Source: Chloranthus sessilifolius (taxonomy: Eukaryota; Streptophyta; Magnoliopsida; Chloranthales; Chloranthaceae). From it: a stretch of DNA of 64,000 nt. The DNA lies in NCBI GenBank assembly GCA_021018995.1, contig CM037588.1:39181000-39244999 (forward strand), written 5' to 3'. This document shows positions 45,384-56,120 of this stretch, piece by piece. The position numbers and the translations under genes were made by a program. Every line of letters begins with the position of its first letter. The stretch's first letter is position 1. The notes beneath the pieces were generated by a model that was not told where the DNA came from, did not search any database, and saw nothing but the letters and a program-made list of their open reading frames with translations.

Positions 45384-45964
45384 TCAGATGACAAAGGGCC
45401 CTTTCCAGTTGGACTTAAATTTTCTGCTTGGATTGACGTGGAGAGATGGGAAGATTTTCTTGAGTACGGTGTCTCCCACTTTCACATCTCGACTACGAAC
45501 ATGCTTGTTGTAAGCACGTGCGATGCTTCTCTGATAGGCCTGGGTGTGACACAAGGCTAGGAGCCTTTTCTCATCTAGCAGGTTCAATTGCTCAAAGTGA
45601 GACCTTTCTCTTTCGGCTTTGGTAGACCCGAGTCGATGAGGATGCAGAGTGAGGGTACTTCAACTTCGACTGAGAGGACGGCTTCAGTTCCATACATAAG
45701 GGAATATGGTATTGCTCCTATAGCGGTACAGATTGACATTCGGTAAGCCTATAGTGCAAGTGGTAATATTTCTCCCTAGTCGTGGTTTGAGACAACCATC
45801 TTCTCAAGGATACAGACGACTATTTTGCTAGCCGCTTCTACGACCCCATTAGTTTGTGACCGAAATAGAGGCAGCTCGTGCTTGACCAAATCGGTATCTA
45901 AATCAGGCATGTCCTTGAATGACTGTGTAAAGACGTCTTGGTATGACCGAAGAAAATCAATCAT
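45384..45964 (-). pseudogene. Short pol-derived part of Tat3
   Basis: Minus-strand pieces of pol: the pre-RT phrase DMPDLDTDLVKHELPLF and an integrase-like VVCILEKMVV (45776-45964), and integrase tail NLLDEKRLLALCHTQAYQ with RSRDVKVGDTVLKKIFPSLH and WKGPFVI (45384-45587). RT and RNase H are not visible. With so little pol, Tat3 looks non-autonomous. Broken fossil. Confidence 0.7.
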
Positions 45965-46325
45965 GCCTTTTCTTTCCTTGGGAGACAGCGACGTTTCGAA
46001 CTTACTGATTCTAGGAATCTCCTCGGTACCCAGATTAACATCTTTAGTCTTTTCAACGATCGGCGTAAAGCCATGCTCAGAATTGACGAACCGGTCAAGG
46101 AGCTCATTGGGGAGCTTCTGAATAAGGATTTCCTCATTCAGACTCGTAACTCCTACCTCTTCTTATATTTCTACAGGAAATGGGTTGATTTCACGTGGGA
46201 CGGATTTTTTATTTAAAGCATCATTTTTCTTGATTTTATCGAGAATTTTGAAAGACAATATTTTTGGAATATTTTGTATTTATTTTATTTTTTTTTAAAG
46301 ATTTTTCTTTTTCATTGGAGGTGGG

Positions 46326-46374
46326 CCCTTGGCAAGGCGGATCTCTATATACACAGGGTATTGCCTACCAAGGG
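46326..46374 (-). other. Conserved hairpin of Tat3 (copy C)
   Basis: Minus strand arms CCCTTGGTAGGCAA / CTTGCCAAGGG around a GTGTATATAGAGA loop region. Same position relative to the probable intron acceptor (about 46176) as in Tat4. Confidence 0.65.
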
Positions 46375-46375
46375 C

Positions 46376-47391
46376 TCTTAAAAATATCACATGACCTGAC
46401 ACATTTTGATCTAGGTAAAGTGCCTCCTAGATGATGAGTGGAACAAATTCCCCTAACGGAACCATACCTTTGCTACCTACCTGTGGGAGATTTGGCATTG
46501 CAAAGGCGTGGCCATTTATTTGGATAGGAAGGGCTCGACGAACTGAGTGGTGTTTGCGAGCATTGAACCCTCGCATAAGATTCCTGATACGACCTATTGG
46601 TTTACCCATAAAAGGGTGATACAACATGGAAAGCTTGGTCCATGAGTTATTGAAAGAAAGGTTAAATGACCTTGACTTTAAAATAACCATTGATGATGGG
46701 AATGACATCACGGGTCCCAGGTTCATAATGGTGAATGAGGATGATTTGCATAGCTTTGAGAGGATGGATGTGAACGATTTTAGGCTGCTGAGTGCAAATG
46801 ATTTCATCCTTGGGGGGATGAATAACCTTGAGTTTATTGAGCTGACTAATTTTGGATTAGTGGGAATGGTGGATTTTAGCTTATGGGGAATGAATGACTT
46901 TGGATGTTGGGAACTGGATGGGTGAAGGAATGACCCCCAAGGATTATGGATAACGCAATTAGATGTTTGGTGGCAAGTTCCTCATCCCAAACCAAAGGTG
47001 GGGTCCTGACTATTTCTTTAGAGCACAATTGCCTCCTTTGCAAAATAGAAGAAGGCACATTGATTTTCAACTTTGGGGATCCAATGGTCAATTGGGCATT
47101 GCTCTCTTTGTTTTTCAGTACTTTCGTACTCATAATTGAGGCCCACCACACGGTAAACCCAAATTTTGAGTTTATATTGGTGCAAGAGATACAGGCTTTT
47201 TCATCATTTATCATTGCCTTTTCATCATTTATCATTGCCATATCATACCATCCTAACCTTTGGGCCATCACTTGCTCCTTTTTATTGAGTAGAGAATTCT
47301 TCATCAATAAGGTATCCTTTCCCAATCCCGTCAAAGCCTCGACATTAAGAGTGACAGAAAGACTCTTGGCATGGTATGTAGATGAGATGCT
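46376..47391 (-). other. Unassigned internal stretch of Tat3
   Basis: Minus-strand frames with no recognised domain: one reads PIQINGHAFAMPNLPQVGSK (46427-46807) and one contains a duplicated MINDEKA (46876-47334). There is no similarity I can see to gag, protease or RT of Tat4. It may be captured sequence or a strongly changed element-specific region. Confidence 0.35.
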
Positions 47392-48495
47392 CTAGGCATT
47401 GCAGGCCCACAGATGGTCTGAATGTGGAGTGAGCTTAATGATCATGATTGACATGGGCTTGACATGAAGCTTGATATCAATATCACCCACTATCAGTCTC
47501 ATTGGGCTTCTTGGTGCCCCGGTGCATGGTTCCATAGACAAGTTGAGACTGATAAAAGACATGCTGAAAGTTAATCCTGATCCTTCACTACCCTTTTTTC
47601 TGGATTGGAGGGGTTCAAAACTGTTCGGGCCTTTATGTGAAACCATTTGGCCATTGGGGGCAATGGTATTTTTCTGCCTTTTCACCACGAGAGTTGAGTC
47701 TCTAGTTAGGAGATTTTCTTTGACCAACATCATGGGTATTTCCAAAGGCATTATTGGCAGACTTTCAACGGCCACCTCGATCTGCAATGCTTTTGACTCT
47801 AGTGCCTCTCGACTTTTGAGTAACCATTCTAAAGAGGTCGTGAGGTGTTCATTGACTTGCTTCTTTATTTTTCTATGAGGGTAGAGGTACGCCTCTCCTT
47901 GGGGATGACTTTGCCTTGGTCCTTCATCCACATCTCGATCTAATGCCTCCCCGAGCTCATCCGATGATTGCAGATCATTGGATAATTTACCACTTTCGTG
48001 GGGCTTTCGATTAGATGAAGGCAATGGGTCTTTGAATTGGCGTCTCCAAGTTTTCTTGGGTTGCACACTAGTTGGCATAGATGAGAGACATTTGAGTAGG
48101 TCCAGGGTTGAACCTTCATATTGCATCGATTTTGAGAAGTGAGGACTCGAATATGTTAGCTTATAATCCTCACTTTCAAATGTCTCGTCCTCATCCTCTT
48201 GGTCATCAAAGAACCAGTTACCATCAACGATGTCTCCATCGTTCGACAGCCCGATAGCTTGACCTTTTGAGGGTGAGGGATTGAAACTAACGACCGCCCC
48301 CATGTAGGCTTCTCTATTTTGGACCTCATCCTCCTCATACTGATGACTTGCATCGACAAATGGTTGGGGATTGAAATTGGCAAATGCTCCCATGTAGACC
48401 CCACTATTTCTGGCTTCCTCCTCATCATATTGATTATCCGTATCAACGAATGGGGGAGGAATGTGGTCATCTTGTTGATTCTGAGTGGGCTGCAT
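47392..48495 (-). CDS. Open frame of unknown function in Tat3 (367 codons)
   Basis: Minus-strand open frame. It begins QPTQNQQDDHIPPPFVDT and has a duplicated segment: QYDEEEARNSGVYMGAFANF and QYEEDEVQNREAYMGAVVSF. That segment matches QYEEDEIRNCGAYVGALASI just before gag in Tat4, so the frame is in register with the element's first frame. After that it departs from gag: acidic stretch (DDQEDEDETFESED), basic WRRQFKDPLPSSNRKPHES, then LTTSLEWLLKSREALESKAL and a C-terminal part with MRLIVGDIDIKLHVKPMSI. No domain recognised. No function is claimed. It stays open over 1.1 kb while its surroundings are decayed. Confidence 0.5.
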   Translation of the reverse strand: MQPTQNQQDDHIPPPFVDTDNQYDEEEARNSGVYMGAFANFNPQPFVDASHQYEEDEVQNREAYMGAVVSFNPSPSKGQAIGLSNDGDIVDGNWFFDDQEDEDETFESEDYKLTYSSPHFSKSMQYEGSTLDLLKCLSSMPTSVQPKKTWRRQFKDPLPSSNRKPHESGKLSNDLQSSDELGEALDRDVDEGPRQSHPQGEAYLYPHRKIKKQVNEHLTTSLEWLLKSREALESKALQIEVAVESLPIMPLEIPMMLVKENLLTRDSTLVVKRQKNTIAPNGQMVSHKGPNSFEPLQSRKKGSEGSGLTFSMSFISLNLSMEPCTGAPRSPMRLIVGDIDIKLHVKPMSIMIIKLTPHSDHLWACNA

Positions 48496-48499
48496 GGGG

Positions 48500-49929
48500 G
48501 TCTGATTGGGCTATTGCAGATAGGGAAAGCTTTGATGAGTAGCTTGTGGGGTAAGGGGGTGGATGAATGGCGGGTTTTGGGTGGATTGAGTGGGTGCCAG
48601 ATGGGACAATTGTGTATTTTGGGAATTTTGGAGAGTGAGTAGATGGGTAATAGGATGTGAAAATTAGGGATTTTAGATGGTTGGAGATGGGTTCCCCTAT
48701 TGGGATGGGTATGATGGACATGGATGGATGGGGTTCATGTCCGTTTGAGAAGTTGGGAATAATGGGTTTGTAATTTGAGGAGGAATGGGGACTTGTTGGG
48801 TGTAAGTGAATGTGGGATATTGGGGGAGTGATGGAGGGTTTGCAAATGGGGCTCCCTGGTGTGGGCCTTGATGTGCTTGGGGGTAGGGCATGGAGCTTAG
48901 ATGGGCTTGGGCCATTGCGCTTTGGTGGGTCTGAGCCATTAGGCCTTGGTGGAACTGGGCCATTAGTCCTTGGTGGGTTTGGGCCATTAGGCCTTGTTGG
49001 GTTTGGGCCATTGGGCCTTGGTGGGCTAGGGTATAGGGTGTTGGACCTTGAGGCCCACTAAAATGGCCCCATGGTTGGTGGGTGCCTTGGGGGGTATGAA
49101 CAATGGGGGTTGATTAGGGTTGGCATTTTGGGGGAATGACACATGGAGGTTTTGGAGAGTATGGGATGGGTTTGGAGATGTGTGGGATGGATGGGGGAGG
49201 CTTTGAGAAGAGTTCCAAATTGTATAGGCCTTGACCATTTCATCCATTATGATCATGGGATCGGGTGTGGGGGTGGATGTAGATGGTCCATCTGATAAGG
49301 GGGGAGCATGGGACATGGATTCGATGGGTGTGACGACAAAATTGGGCATGGCCTAGGTAAAATCGGGCATGACTTGGGTAGATGGGAGGGAATGTGGTAG
49401 GTTTGGATTGGATGTGGGCATGGTTGGCATGGATGGAGAAAATTGGGACATAGTTTGGGTGGAGGTGTGGGGGAAATGGTGTGTGTGTGTTGGAAAAATG
49501 GCAAATTGGGCATGGTTTTGGGAAAGTTGGGCATGACCTGGGCAAAGGAGGGAGAAAAATGGGGTGAATTTTGAGAGATGGTGGATGGGGAAAAATTAGG
49601 GTTATTTAGATAAGATGTGGAAGGAAAATTTGGCAAGATTTGAGTAGATGAGGGGAAGTGTGATGGATTTCAATTGGATGTGGAGGGAAAATGGGAAGTA
49701 TGTTGGTTTAAAATCTGGGGGGTATTTTGGATTGGTATGGGAGAAAAATGGGATGTATGTGAAAAATTGGGTATGGTGGAAGTGGAAGGAAAATGGGGTA
49801 TATTGGATGTGAATGGGGGAAAATTGGGCATGATGGATGGATTGGGTATGGATGCCTCGGGTGGGGCCTGAAAAGTTTTCTCCTCCCCCTACGGGACGAT
49901 GGAGGGTAAGGCGATGCCGTTGTGTCGGC
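48500..49929 (-). pseudogene. First frame of Tat3 (Pro/Ser/His-rich, octapeptide repeats)
   Basis: Counterpart of 26961-28560 in Tat4. It holds MPNF/SPSFAQVMPNFPKTMPN repeats (49253-49636) and MAQTQQGLMAQTHQGLMAQ repeats (48697-49011), then a Pro/Tyr/Thr tail. About five octapeptide copies versus about 14 in Tat4. Function unknown. Broken fossil. Confidence 0.6.
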
Positions 49930-51383
49930 ACCACAAGTCTTTTTGGATTTTGATTTTTATTTATTTTTTGATTTTTTATTTTTTTAGTTTTTGGATAAAG
50001 CAAATGAACCTTTATAGGATGAGTTCCAAGGCCTTTGGAATTCCTGTTTCGGGCGGCGTTCGCACCCCAAATATTTCTCGCGGCGGGATCCCGATACACT
50101 TTAGAAGAATCAAAGAGAAAACCCCTTGATCTATGTGAAGGCACAGGAATCCATGCGACAACTCGATCCCTCAGAAAAAGTCAATAAGAGGCTGACCTTT
50201 TTTTACCAGCGAGGGCGTATTGGGTGTCAAAGAGTGCGGGATTTATCAGAGATGCTAAGCTGCTAAGTGGGGGACTCGGGGAAGTGAGAAAGGCCTCAGA
50301 TTCGGGCTGCCTAGCCCAGAACAAGCTTGGCGTGTGTATTATATGCACCAGGCCGAAATCTAGAGATTTTGCCTTGACGTGTATATTATACATGCCAGAG
50401 TAATTCTGGGAAAAAGAAGCATGGCGTGTGTAATATACACGCCAGAACAGTTCTAGAAAAAAGTGGCTTGGCGTGTATTTTACATGCGCAATAATATTCA
50501 ATAATATTGAATATCCCTAGGATCGACAAAAATAAGGTATATATTCATATTGACAGCTGAACAGCAAGCCCAAAATTGGTCTCTTTTTTTGGTTTTCTAG
50601 CAGCAATACTTTCGGAACTGACTTTCTTGTTATAACGGGTCCCTCCTCTCTGATCCTAGGGATACAAGGTTGATTCGGGGCAACTAAACGTACTCTCTTA
50701 GGGTTTGAAGCTTTGTAACTAGCTTGGTCACCCATCCAATATACCTCCAACGCAAGCGCCTTCTCAAATACTGGATGGGGTGGTTCTTTTCGGGATCATC
50801 ACCACTAGGGGCTGCCGCCGTAATAAGAATCGGGACGTTTGTATATTTACCTAAAATTTCCAACCCTTATAAAATCTACCCCCACAAAAACTCAATTAAG
50901 TCCCCCTCTTGGTTCAATTTTAATTTCAATTTTAAGGGAGTTTACTTAATGTTCAAAAATCGGGGGTGATGGTCCCGTGCCGCTTCTACGGGCCTGCGGC
51001 CACTGATGGGATATGATTAAATGTAAAACAATGCACAAGAAGGCTCACCAATCAGTTAAGGCATATAAACGACGGAATTTAAATGCGCAAGTAAGCCCGC
51101 CAATCGGCTAAGGCATGTAAATGACAGAATTTAAATGCGCAAGTATGCCTGCCAATTGGCTAAGGCATGTAAATGACGAAAAATAAATGAAAGTAAAGAA
51201 AATGCTCAAGTAGGCCTGCCAATCGGCTAATGCGTGTAAATGACAGAAAAATAGGGGTATGTAAAAAATGATGGAATCATAGGGGTGAGTACAAAAACGA
51301 AAGAGAAATAACAAAAGTTAGTAAAAACAAGAAAGACACATGCAAAAAACAAAGGGCCAACATCAAGTAGAAGCTTTAAAGTA
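49930..51383 (-). other. Leader of Tat3 with repeats and dyads
   Basis: Noncoding. Dyads at 50326-50352, 50372-50398, 50421-50445 and 50467-50490; conserved block near 50795-50815; four copies of the GCCGATTGGCGGGCC-type repeat between 51031 and 51240 (about 52-70 bp apart). Confidence 0.7.
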
Positions 51384-51401
51384 TCCCCCGTAGAGTTGCT
51401 A
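51384..51401 (-). promoter_or_regulatory. Primer binding site of Tat3
   Basis: Minus strand TAGCAACTCTACGGGGGA, two bases after the LTR; diverged form of the Tat4 site. Confidence 0.7.
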
Positions 51402-51403
51402 TC

Positions 51404-52941
51404 TGTGCAATCGTTGATTTTTATCAAACCCGTCGCGATGATGCGCTTGTGTGAAAAATATAGAGTCGCCACCCGGAGCTTTTGGTGTCCCGAGAAACCT
51501 AAATCAATGTTGAAAGCATCGAAGTGTAAAAATATGAATCTAATTCCGATCTACGCCAAAGGCTCTTGGGTAGGGGCTTCGGTTATTGATTAGGAAGGTG
51601 TTAGGCACCCGACCAATTTGCTCGTAAGCGGTCTCTACTATGGCTGTTTGGATGTATATATAAAAAATATATATATAATTATATATATAAAAAGAAAAGA
51701 AAATGAGCGGCACTTCCCCTTGCCCGAAGGCTCACCGATCCTATTAAGCCCCTCCCGCTTGTAGAAATTTGGGCAGCGTAACGGCTCAATTCTAGGATAG
51801 AGGAAAAGCAAAGAAGGTAGAGGAATAGAGGGGAGAGCCGGAGCTCTCAGGCACTTGTAGCACCGCTATGGTCCTTCGTGTGAGAGTGACGCCGGTGAGC
51901 TTTCGATAACAAACAGGTTGTTGGATGGGTTCTAAACTCTAAGGCTAGGAAGCTAGAGGGTAGGAGAAGAGGACTAAGGCCGAGTTCTTACCAAAATTAG
52001 GAGATTATTGATGGAAAATGGGATTGAAAGAAATGAACTCAATTATGAAATTTTATGGGTTTAGTGCTAAAATGGGAGATGGGGGATCACTTATTCTTTT
52101 CTCTCTTTAAGAAAATTTTTCAAGCCTTTGTAAAGGGAGGGGTGCCTCTCTATTTATTGGAAAAAGGGAGGTTAGGAGGGTATTTAAGAGCTAATTAGGG
52201 TTAACAATTAGGTAATCTTCTAATATAAGGTTTCCTAGGATCTTAAGGTCTTGGAAAAGTGGGCAATGGTCTTCAATGGTAGATGATAGGGTGGGGCTTC
52301 AAATGACTAGAGGGTTGCAAATAGGGTAAATGAAAGTGCAACAGTCTTAATGAAACCCACCCTAAACATTAGGATGGTTAAAAGGTCAAATCCCAAGAGT
52401 GATTTTCGAGCAAAAACCAACAGTTACTGTAGCTAAGCCTGGCGCAAGTATTATCCATGCCAAGTATATGTACGGTAACAGAGAAGTCCAGAGCCCGCTG
52501 GGGGACCCATCCATGCTTGGCGTGTATAATATACACGTCAGGCAAATTCAGCCAAAAAATGGCTTGGCATGTATATTATCCATGCCAGGCAAGATCCTGT
52601 AAAACTGCCCAATTTTCAAATCACCATGACGTTTGATATACAACTCCGATTGAGGTGATTCTTGGCTCGTTGGAAAGCTGGGGAAGTACTCTTTCCAATG
52701 GTATATAACTCAGATCCATTAGAGGTCTGTGTAAACTTTGGTACTCCTCTTTCAATCCACTACTCATGATGGTTTAGAAACTGGTTCGGGATGGGTTCTA
52801 AGGGGTCCGAGAAGGTTGGGGTTGATTCCTAAGGGTTTGGAATGATTCCTAAGGGTTTGAGAGATGCTATTGGAAGCTCAGGGGGGGGCCTTTCTTGAAG
52901 TATGTTTCGATTGGGCCTTGGGCCAAATTTGGGTGTCTATA
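51404..52941 (-). repeat. 5' LTR of Tat3
   Basis: 1538 bp; minus strand TATAGACACCC (52941) to GATTGCACA (51404). Dyads at 52439-52463, 52517-52542 and 52564-52589. (TA)n run at 51655-51690. In about 240 bp compared by eye with the 3' LTR I count about 28 differences, nearly all transitions. Confidence 0.85.
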
Positions 52942-52946
52942 GGAGG
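52942..52946. repeat. Target site duplication GGAGG (right of Tat3)
   Basis: Second copy of the Tat3 flank. Confidence 0.85.
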
Positions 52947-53523
52947 GTATCCGGGAACATGGCCGATCCTCCTTGGCATAACAGGCCACAACCCCTTTTT
53001 AATTAGAGTAGCAGTAGGAAATTAAAATACTTAAAGTTAGAGTAGTGATAGGAGACTCATAGCTAGTTAGATTCAGAGTATGATCATAAGATAAAATCTA
53101 TTAAACTTATAGCAGTAGGAAATTAAAATAATTAAAGTTAGAGTAGTGCTAGAAGACTCATAGCCAGTTAGATTCAGAGTATGATCATAAGACAAGATCA
53201 ATTAAACTTATAGCAGGATTAGGAAGTTAGACTAAATAGACCATAGACTATTTTCAGCTGCTGGAGTCAGTCGGTCGACGTTCAGTGAAGGAGTCAGCCC
53301 GCATCTCTCCGCATGTGATCAGTGACGTGTTACAGTGTCGAAAAACATTTGCAGCTGGCAATTACATCACCTAGGTACTCTCCATTTAATATTCGCCTCT
53401 TCCTTTCAGCATTTAATATTTTATAGTTTATTATTCCATTGCGCTTATCTAGAGTCCACTCGAACCGAATTGGGCCACTTCTTCTGGGGACCAAAAGGAA
53501 CTCAAAAAAAGTGCGTACCAACA
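52947..53523 (+). repeat. Second part of the Tat2 5' LTR
   Basis: Continuation of the LTR begun at 19055; with Tat3 and one duplication copy removed the LTR is about 1.75 kb. It ends near TACCAACA (53523). It contains a 101-bp tandem duplication (53010-53211). The end is inferred from the CA terminus and the PBS-like text just after. Confidence 0.55.
53010..53211 (+). repeat. 101-bp tandem duplication in the Tat2 LTR
   Basis: Two copies (53010-53110 and 53111-53211), each starting AGCAGTAGGAAATTAAAATA, differing at a handful of positions; a third copy starts at 53212 (AGCAGGATTAGGAA) and breaks off. Confidence 0.85.
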
Positions 53524-53526
53524 GAC

Positions 53527-53544
53527 TGGTGATCACGATTGGAC
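53527..53544 (+). promoter_or_regulatory. Possible primer binding site of Tat2
   Basis: TGGTGATCACGATTGGAC three bases after the inferred LTR end. It begins TGG and partly matches the Tat4 site, but I cannot assign a tRNA. Confidence 0.35.
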
Positions 53545-53689
53545 TCTTTTTGGTAAAGTAGTTTCTTCTAGCTTAACATTATTTTCCTACTTTATCTTAG
53601 TTAGTTTTACTTTTCTACTTTGTTTAGTTTGATTTCTCACTTTATCACTTGGCTACACACGCTCACCCTCTCGAGAGCTCCCCGAGAGT

Positions 53690-54900
53690 CTATGAGCATC
53701 TACCAAAGGTTAGAGATGTCAGGGACACGTAGAATAAACCTGACTAGTAGCGGCAATCCACCATTATGGGGATACCACAACAACCCCATATATGACACCT
53801 AACCGTCCTATGATTCACCCTCGTGTCACCCCGAAATTAACATGGCCGGTAGCGAGGGGAATCCCTTCACTCCCCCGAGCACTAGCAACCGTGAAGACCT
53901 GGGAGAAAATACTAGGTAGAACTTCACAGCCCGGCAACTTGTGGAACTTAGTGTCCAAAAGCTACAAAAGGTAGGAGACGAAGCTGAAGAGTTACTCCGA
54001 GGCATGGTGGCTGCATACGAGAGCGTTAGTGATAAACAAGAGTAGGATGAGCAACAACAAAGGCAAGAGGAGGGGCCTCCTCCAACTCCAAAATCCACGT
54101 CTCCTCGTATGACTCCGCCTAGGCAGATTGCCCATACCTTCGTCAGCAACAACCGACAAGGTAGACTCCATCCTTAGACCACTAGAAAAGATGCCACCAT
54201 AAGAATAGAGGATCTCCCTAGACCCAATATTCTCAACGATTAATGGCTAAGAGAGACTGTCCCAGATTCTCATTTGGATTAAACAAATTTTGTCGGGACC
54301 TCGAGTTTAACTTACTTACAGGGTTCAAACTGCCGAAGTTCAGCAAGTACAACGGCACCGGGAATACGAATCGCCACTTGGCATTATTTTGCAACAATTA
54401 TTAACCCATTTGCGATAACCAAGGGCTCTTGATCCACTATTTCTAGAGATCGTTAGAAGGAGAAGCCTTTGATTGGTTCGTCGGACTACCACTTCACAAA
54501 ATTGACACATTCGAAGATCTCGCCAGCCAATTCCTGGACCAGTACATGCACTTGGTATAAGAAGCAGTCAGTCTCAGTGACCTCATGGCGATGAAACAAG
54601 AGTTTGATGAAGACATTGTGGCACGTTTGAGGAAGCTTGCACCTCATACTGGAAACCAAATGAAGGAGAATGATGCGATCGACATCATCATAGATGGCAT
54701 CAAGGAGCCTCTTTGAAGCACCCTTATTATAAGCGATTGCCCAAACTTCGCTATCCTTCACCTGTGCACTAACCGCATCCAACGACACATCAAGGGAGGA
54801 GACCTTGCCTTTTCATTATTAACATCAAAGGTTGCCTCTTCCAGTGACTCGAAGCTAAAAAATAATAAGAAAACCTCCGACTAAGAGCAAGTCAACATTG
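53690..54900 (+). pseudogene. gag: Tat2 gag region
   Basis: Starts near 53692 (MSIYQRLEMSGTRRINLTS). The gag domain is visible at 54325-54700: FKLPKFSKYNGTGNTNRHLA, RSLEGEAFDWFVGLPLHKID, FEDLASQFLDQYMHL and LSDLMAMKQEFDEDIVARLR. Capsid precursor of a Tat-like element distinct from Tat4. Broken fossil. Confidence 0.75.
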
Positions 54901-56120
54901 TTGTAAATCAGGGATAAAACTCCAGAAATGGAAACTATCAACCGAGGAATTCTGGGCATAACTAATACCAGAATCAAAATCAACAACGGTATCCGAACCA
55001 AAATTAGAACCAAAATCAATATCAGAATTAGAATCGATACCCTAATAAGAACACTTATCAGAACTAGAATACAACCCAAAATCGGCTAGCTAACCCTCAA
55101 AATTACAACATGCCCCCACCCTAGAACTTAAATCAGCAAACCAGGGGCCCTTACCAACTAAAGCGTGAACATTACCCTCCATTGCCTGACACCATCTCCA
55201 ACATATTTTGCCTCCTCAGTAATATAAACCTCATTCGATTCCTACCAAAACGATGTCGGCCCTGGCCCGCAAACCTTGATTACAGTAAGTTCTGCGCTTT
55301 TCATTGATTCGCAGGCCATAACTTAGAAGACTGCAAGGTTTTACTAGACATGATCTATGACATGAATGATCGAAACCAGATTGACTGGGAATCTCTTCAA
55401 AATTCCAACCCCAATAACAAACAACCCCCATAGAACCTGGGGATCATTACCAACCCGATACCGAACCATATCCAAGGACCTATGTCTCACATTACCACAA
55501 TCGATCTCCCTAGCCAACTCCCCGTTAATCTTTCGACCCTAAACACCTGCATTAATCCTCCTGATACCCAGTCGGTCTAGCTGAACAACCCAGAACCCAC
55601 TCCCTCAACATTACACCTCTATGACACTGAGCTCGAAGATGATGAAACCCCCATCCAAGATTTGCCGCAAGTTAGTGACACGTCTGACCAAGGACCTGAA
55701 GCAATACCTCAATGCAAGCCGACCACCAAAGTAGATCGGTAGGATGAAGAGTCAACTGAGAAAGAAGAACTAATCTCCACATATTGGGAAGAAGAGGATT
55801 ACACGCAATACCTCCTCCCTTGGAATGGCATAGCCCTGGTACGCATCCCTACCTCCAACTTTACCCCGTTTGCAGAAAATGCTCGAGGGAGTTCATCAGG
55901 ACAAGCTATTGCATGGCTCAAGGACCGACAACTGGCATGCCCCATTCTTAAGTCGGGGACCAATTACCCGCCTCTGCTGTTCCCCCGAGAGAAGCAGAAG
56001 GTGGGCGCTCAGCCAGCAGAAAGGATAATAAGAGAAAGGGAAGCAAACTTACCTCCCCCGCCTCATCTGATTCCTCTGCCTCCAGCCCAAACACTGGTAC
56101 CTCAATCACCGTAGCCGAAA
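54901..56120 (+). pseudogene. Tat2 gag-protease linker with zinc-knuckle remnant
   Basis: A repetitive Asn/Gln/Ile-rich part (54930-55080, built on NQNQNQ-like words), a knuckle-like CAFHWFAGHNLEDCKVLLD (about 55290-55345), then an acidic stretch (YDTELEDDETPIQDLPQVS, about 55620) and WEEEDYTQYLLPWNGIALVR. Leads into the protease frame. Broken fossil. Confidence 0.6.

Larger units (their letters stand above)
20229..52941 (-). mobile_element. Tat3: complete-ended, gag-pol-poor Tat element hosting Tat4
   Basis: Minus-strand element with both LTRs (51404-52941 and 20229-21707), PBS, a PPT and the GGAGG target duplication. Internal parts from 5' to 3': leader with dyads and repeats (49930-51383), repeat-rich first frame (48500-49929), an open frame of unknown function (47392-48495), an unassigned stretch (46376-47391), hairpin, a short pol-derived part (45384-45964), and a 3' region (44790-45383 and 21708-24016) interrupted by Tat4. 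Little of gag-pol is present, so it probably moved with help from relatives. The two LTRs differ by roughly 12% in the part I compared by eye, suggesting insertion some millions of years ago. Confidence 0.85.

Noticed and set aside
45333-45560. Plus-strand 75-codon frame
   Set aside because: Reverse shadow of the Tat3 integrase tail.
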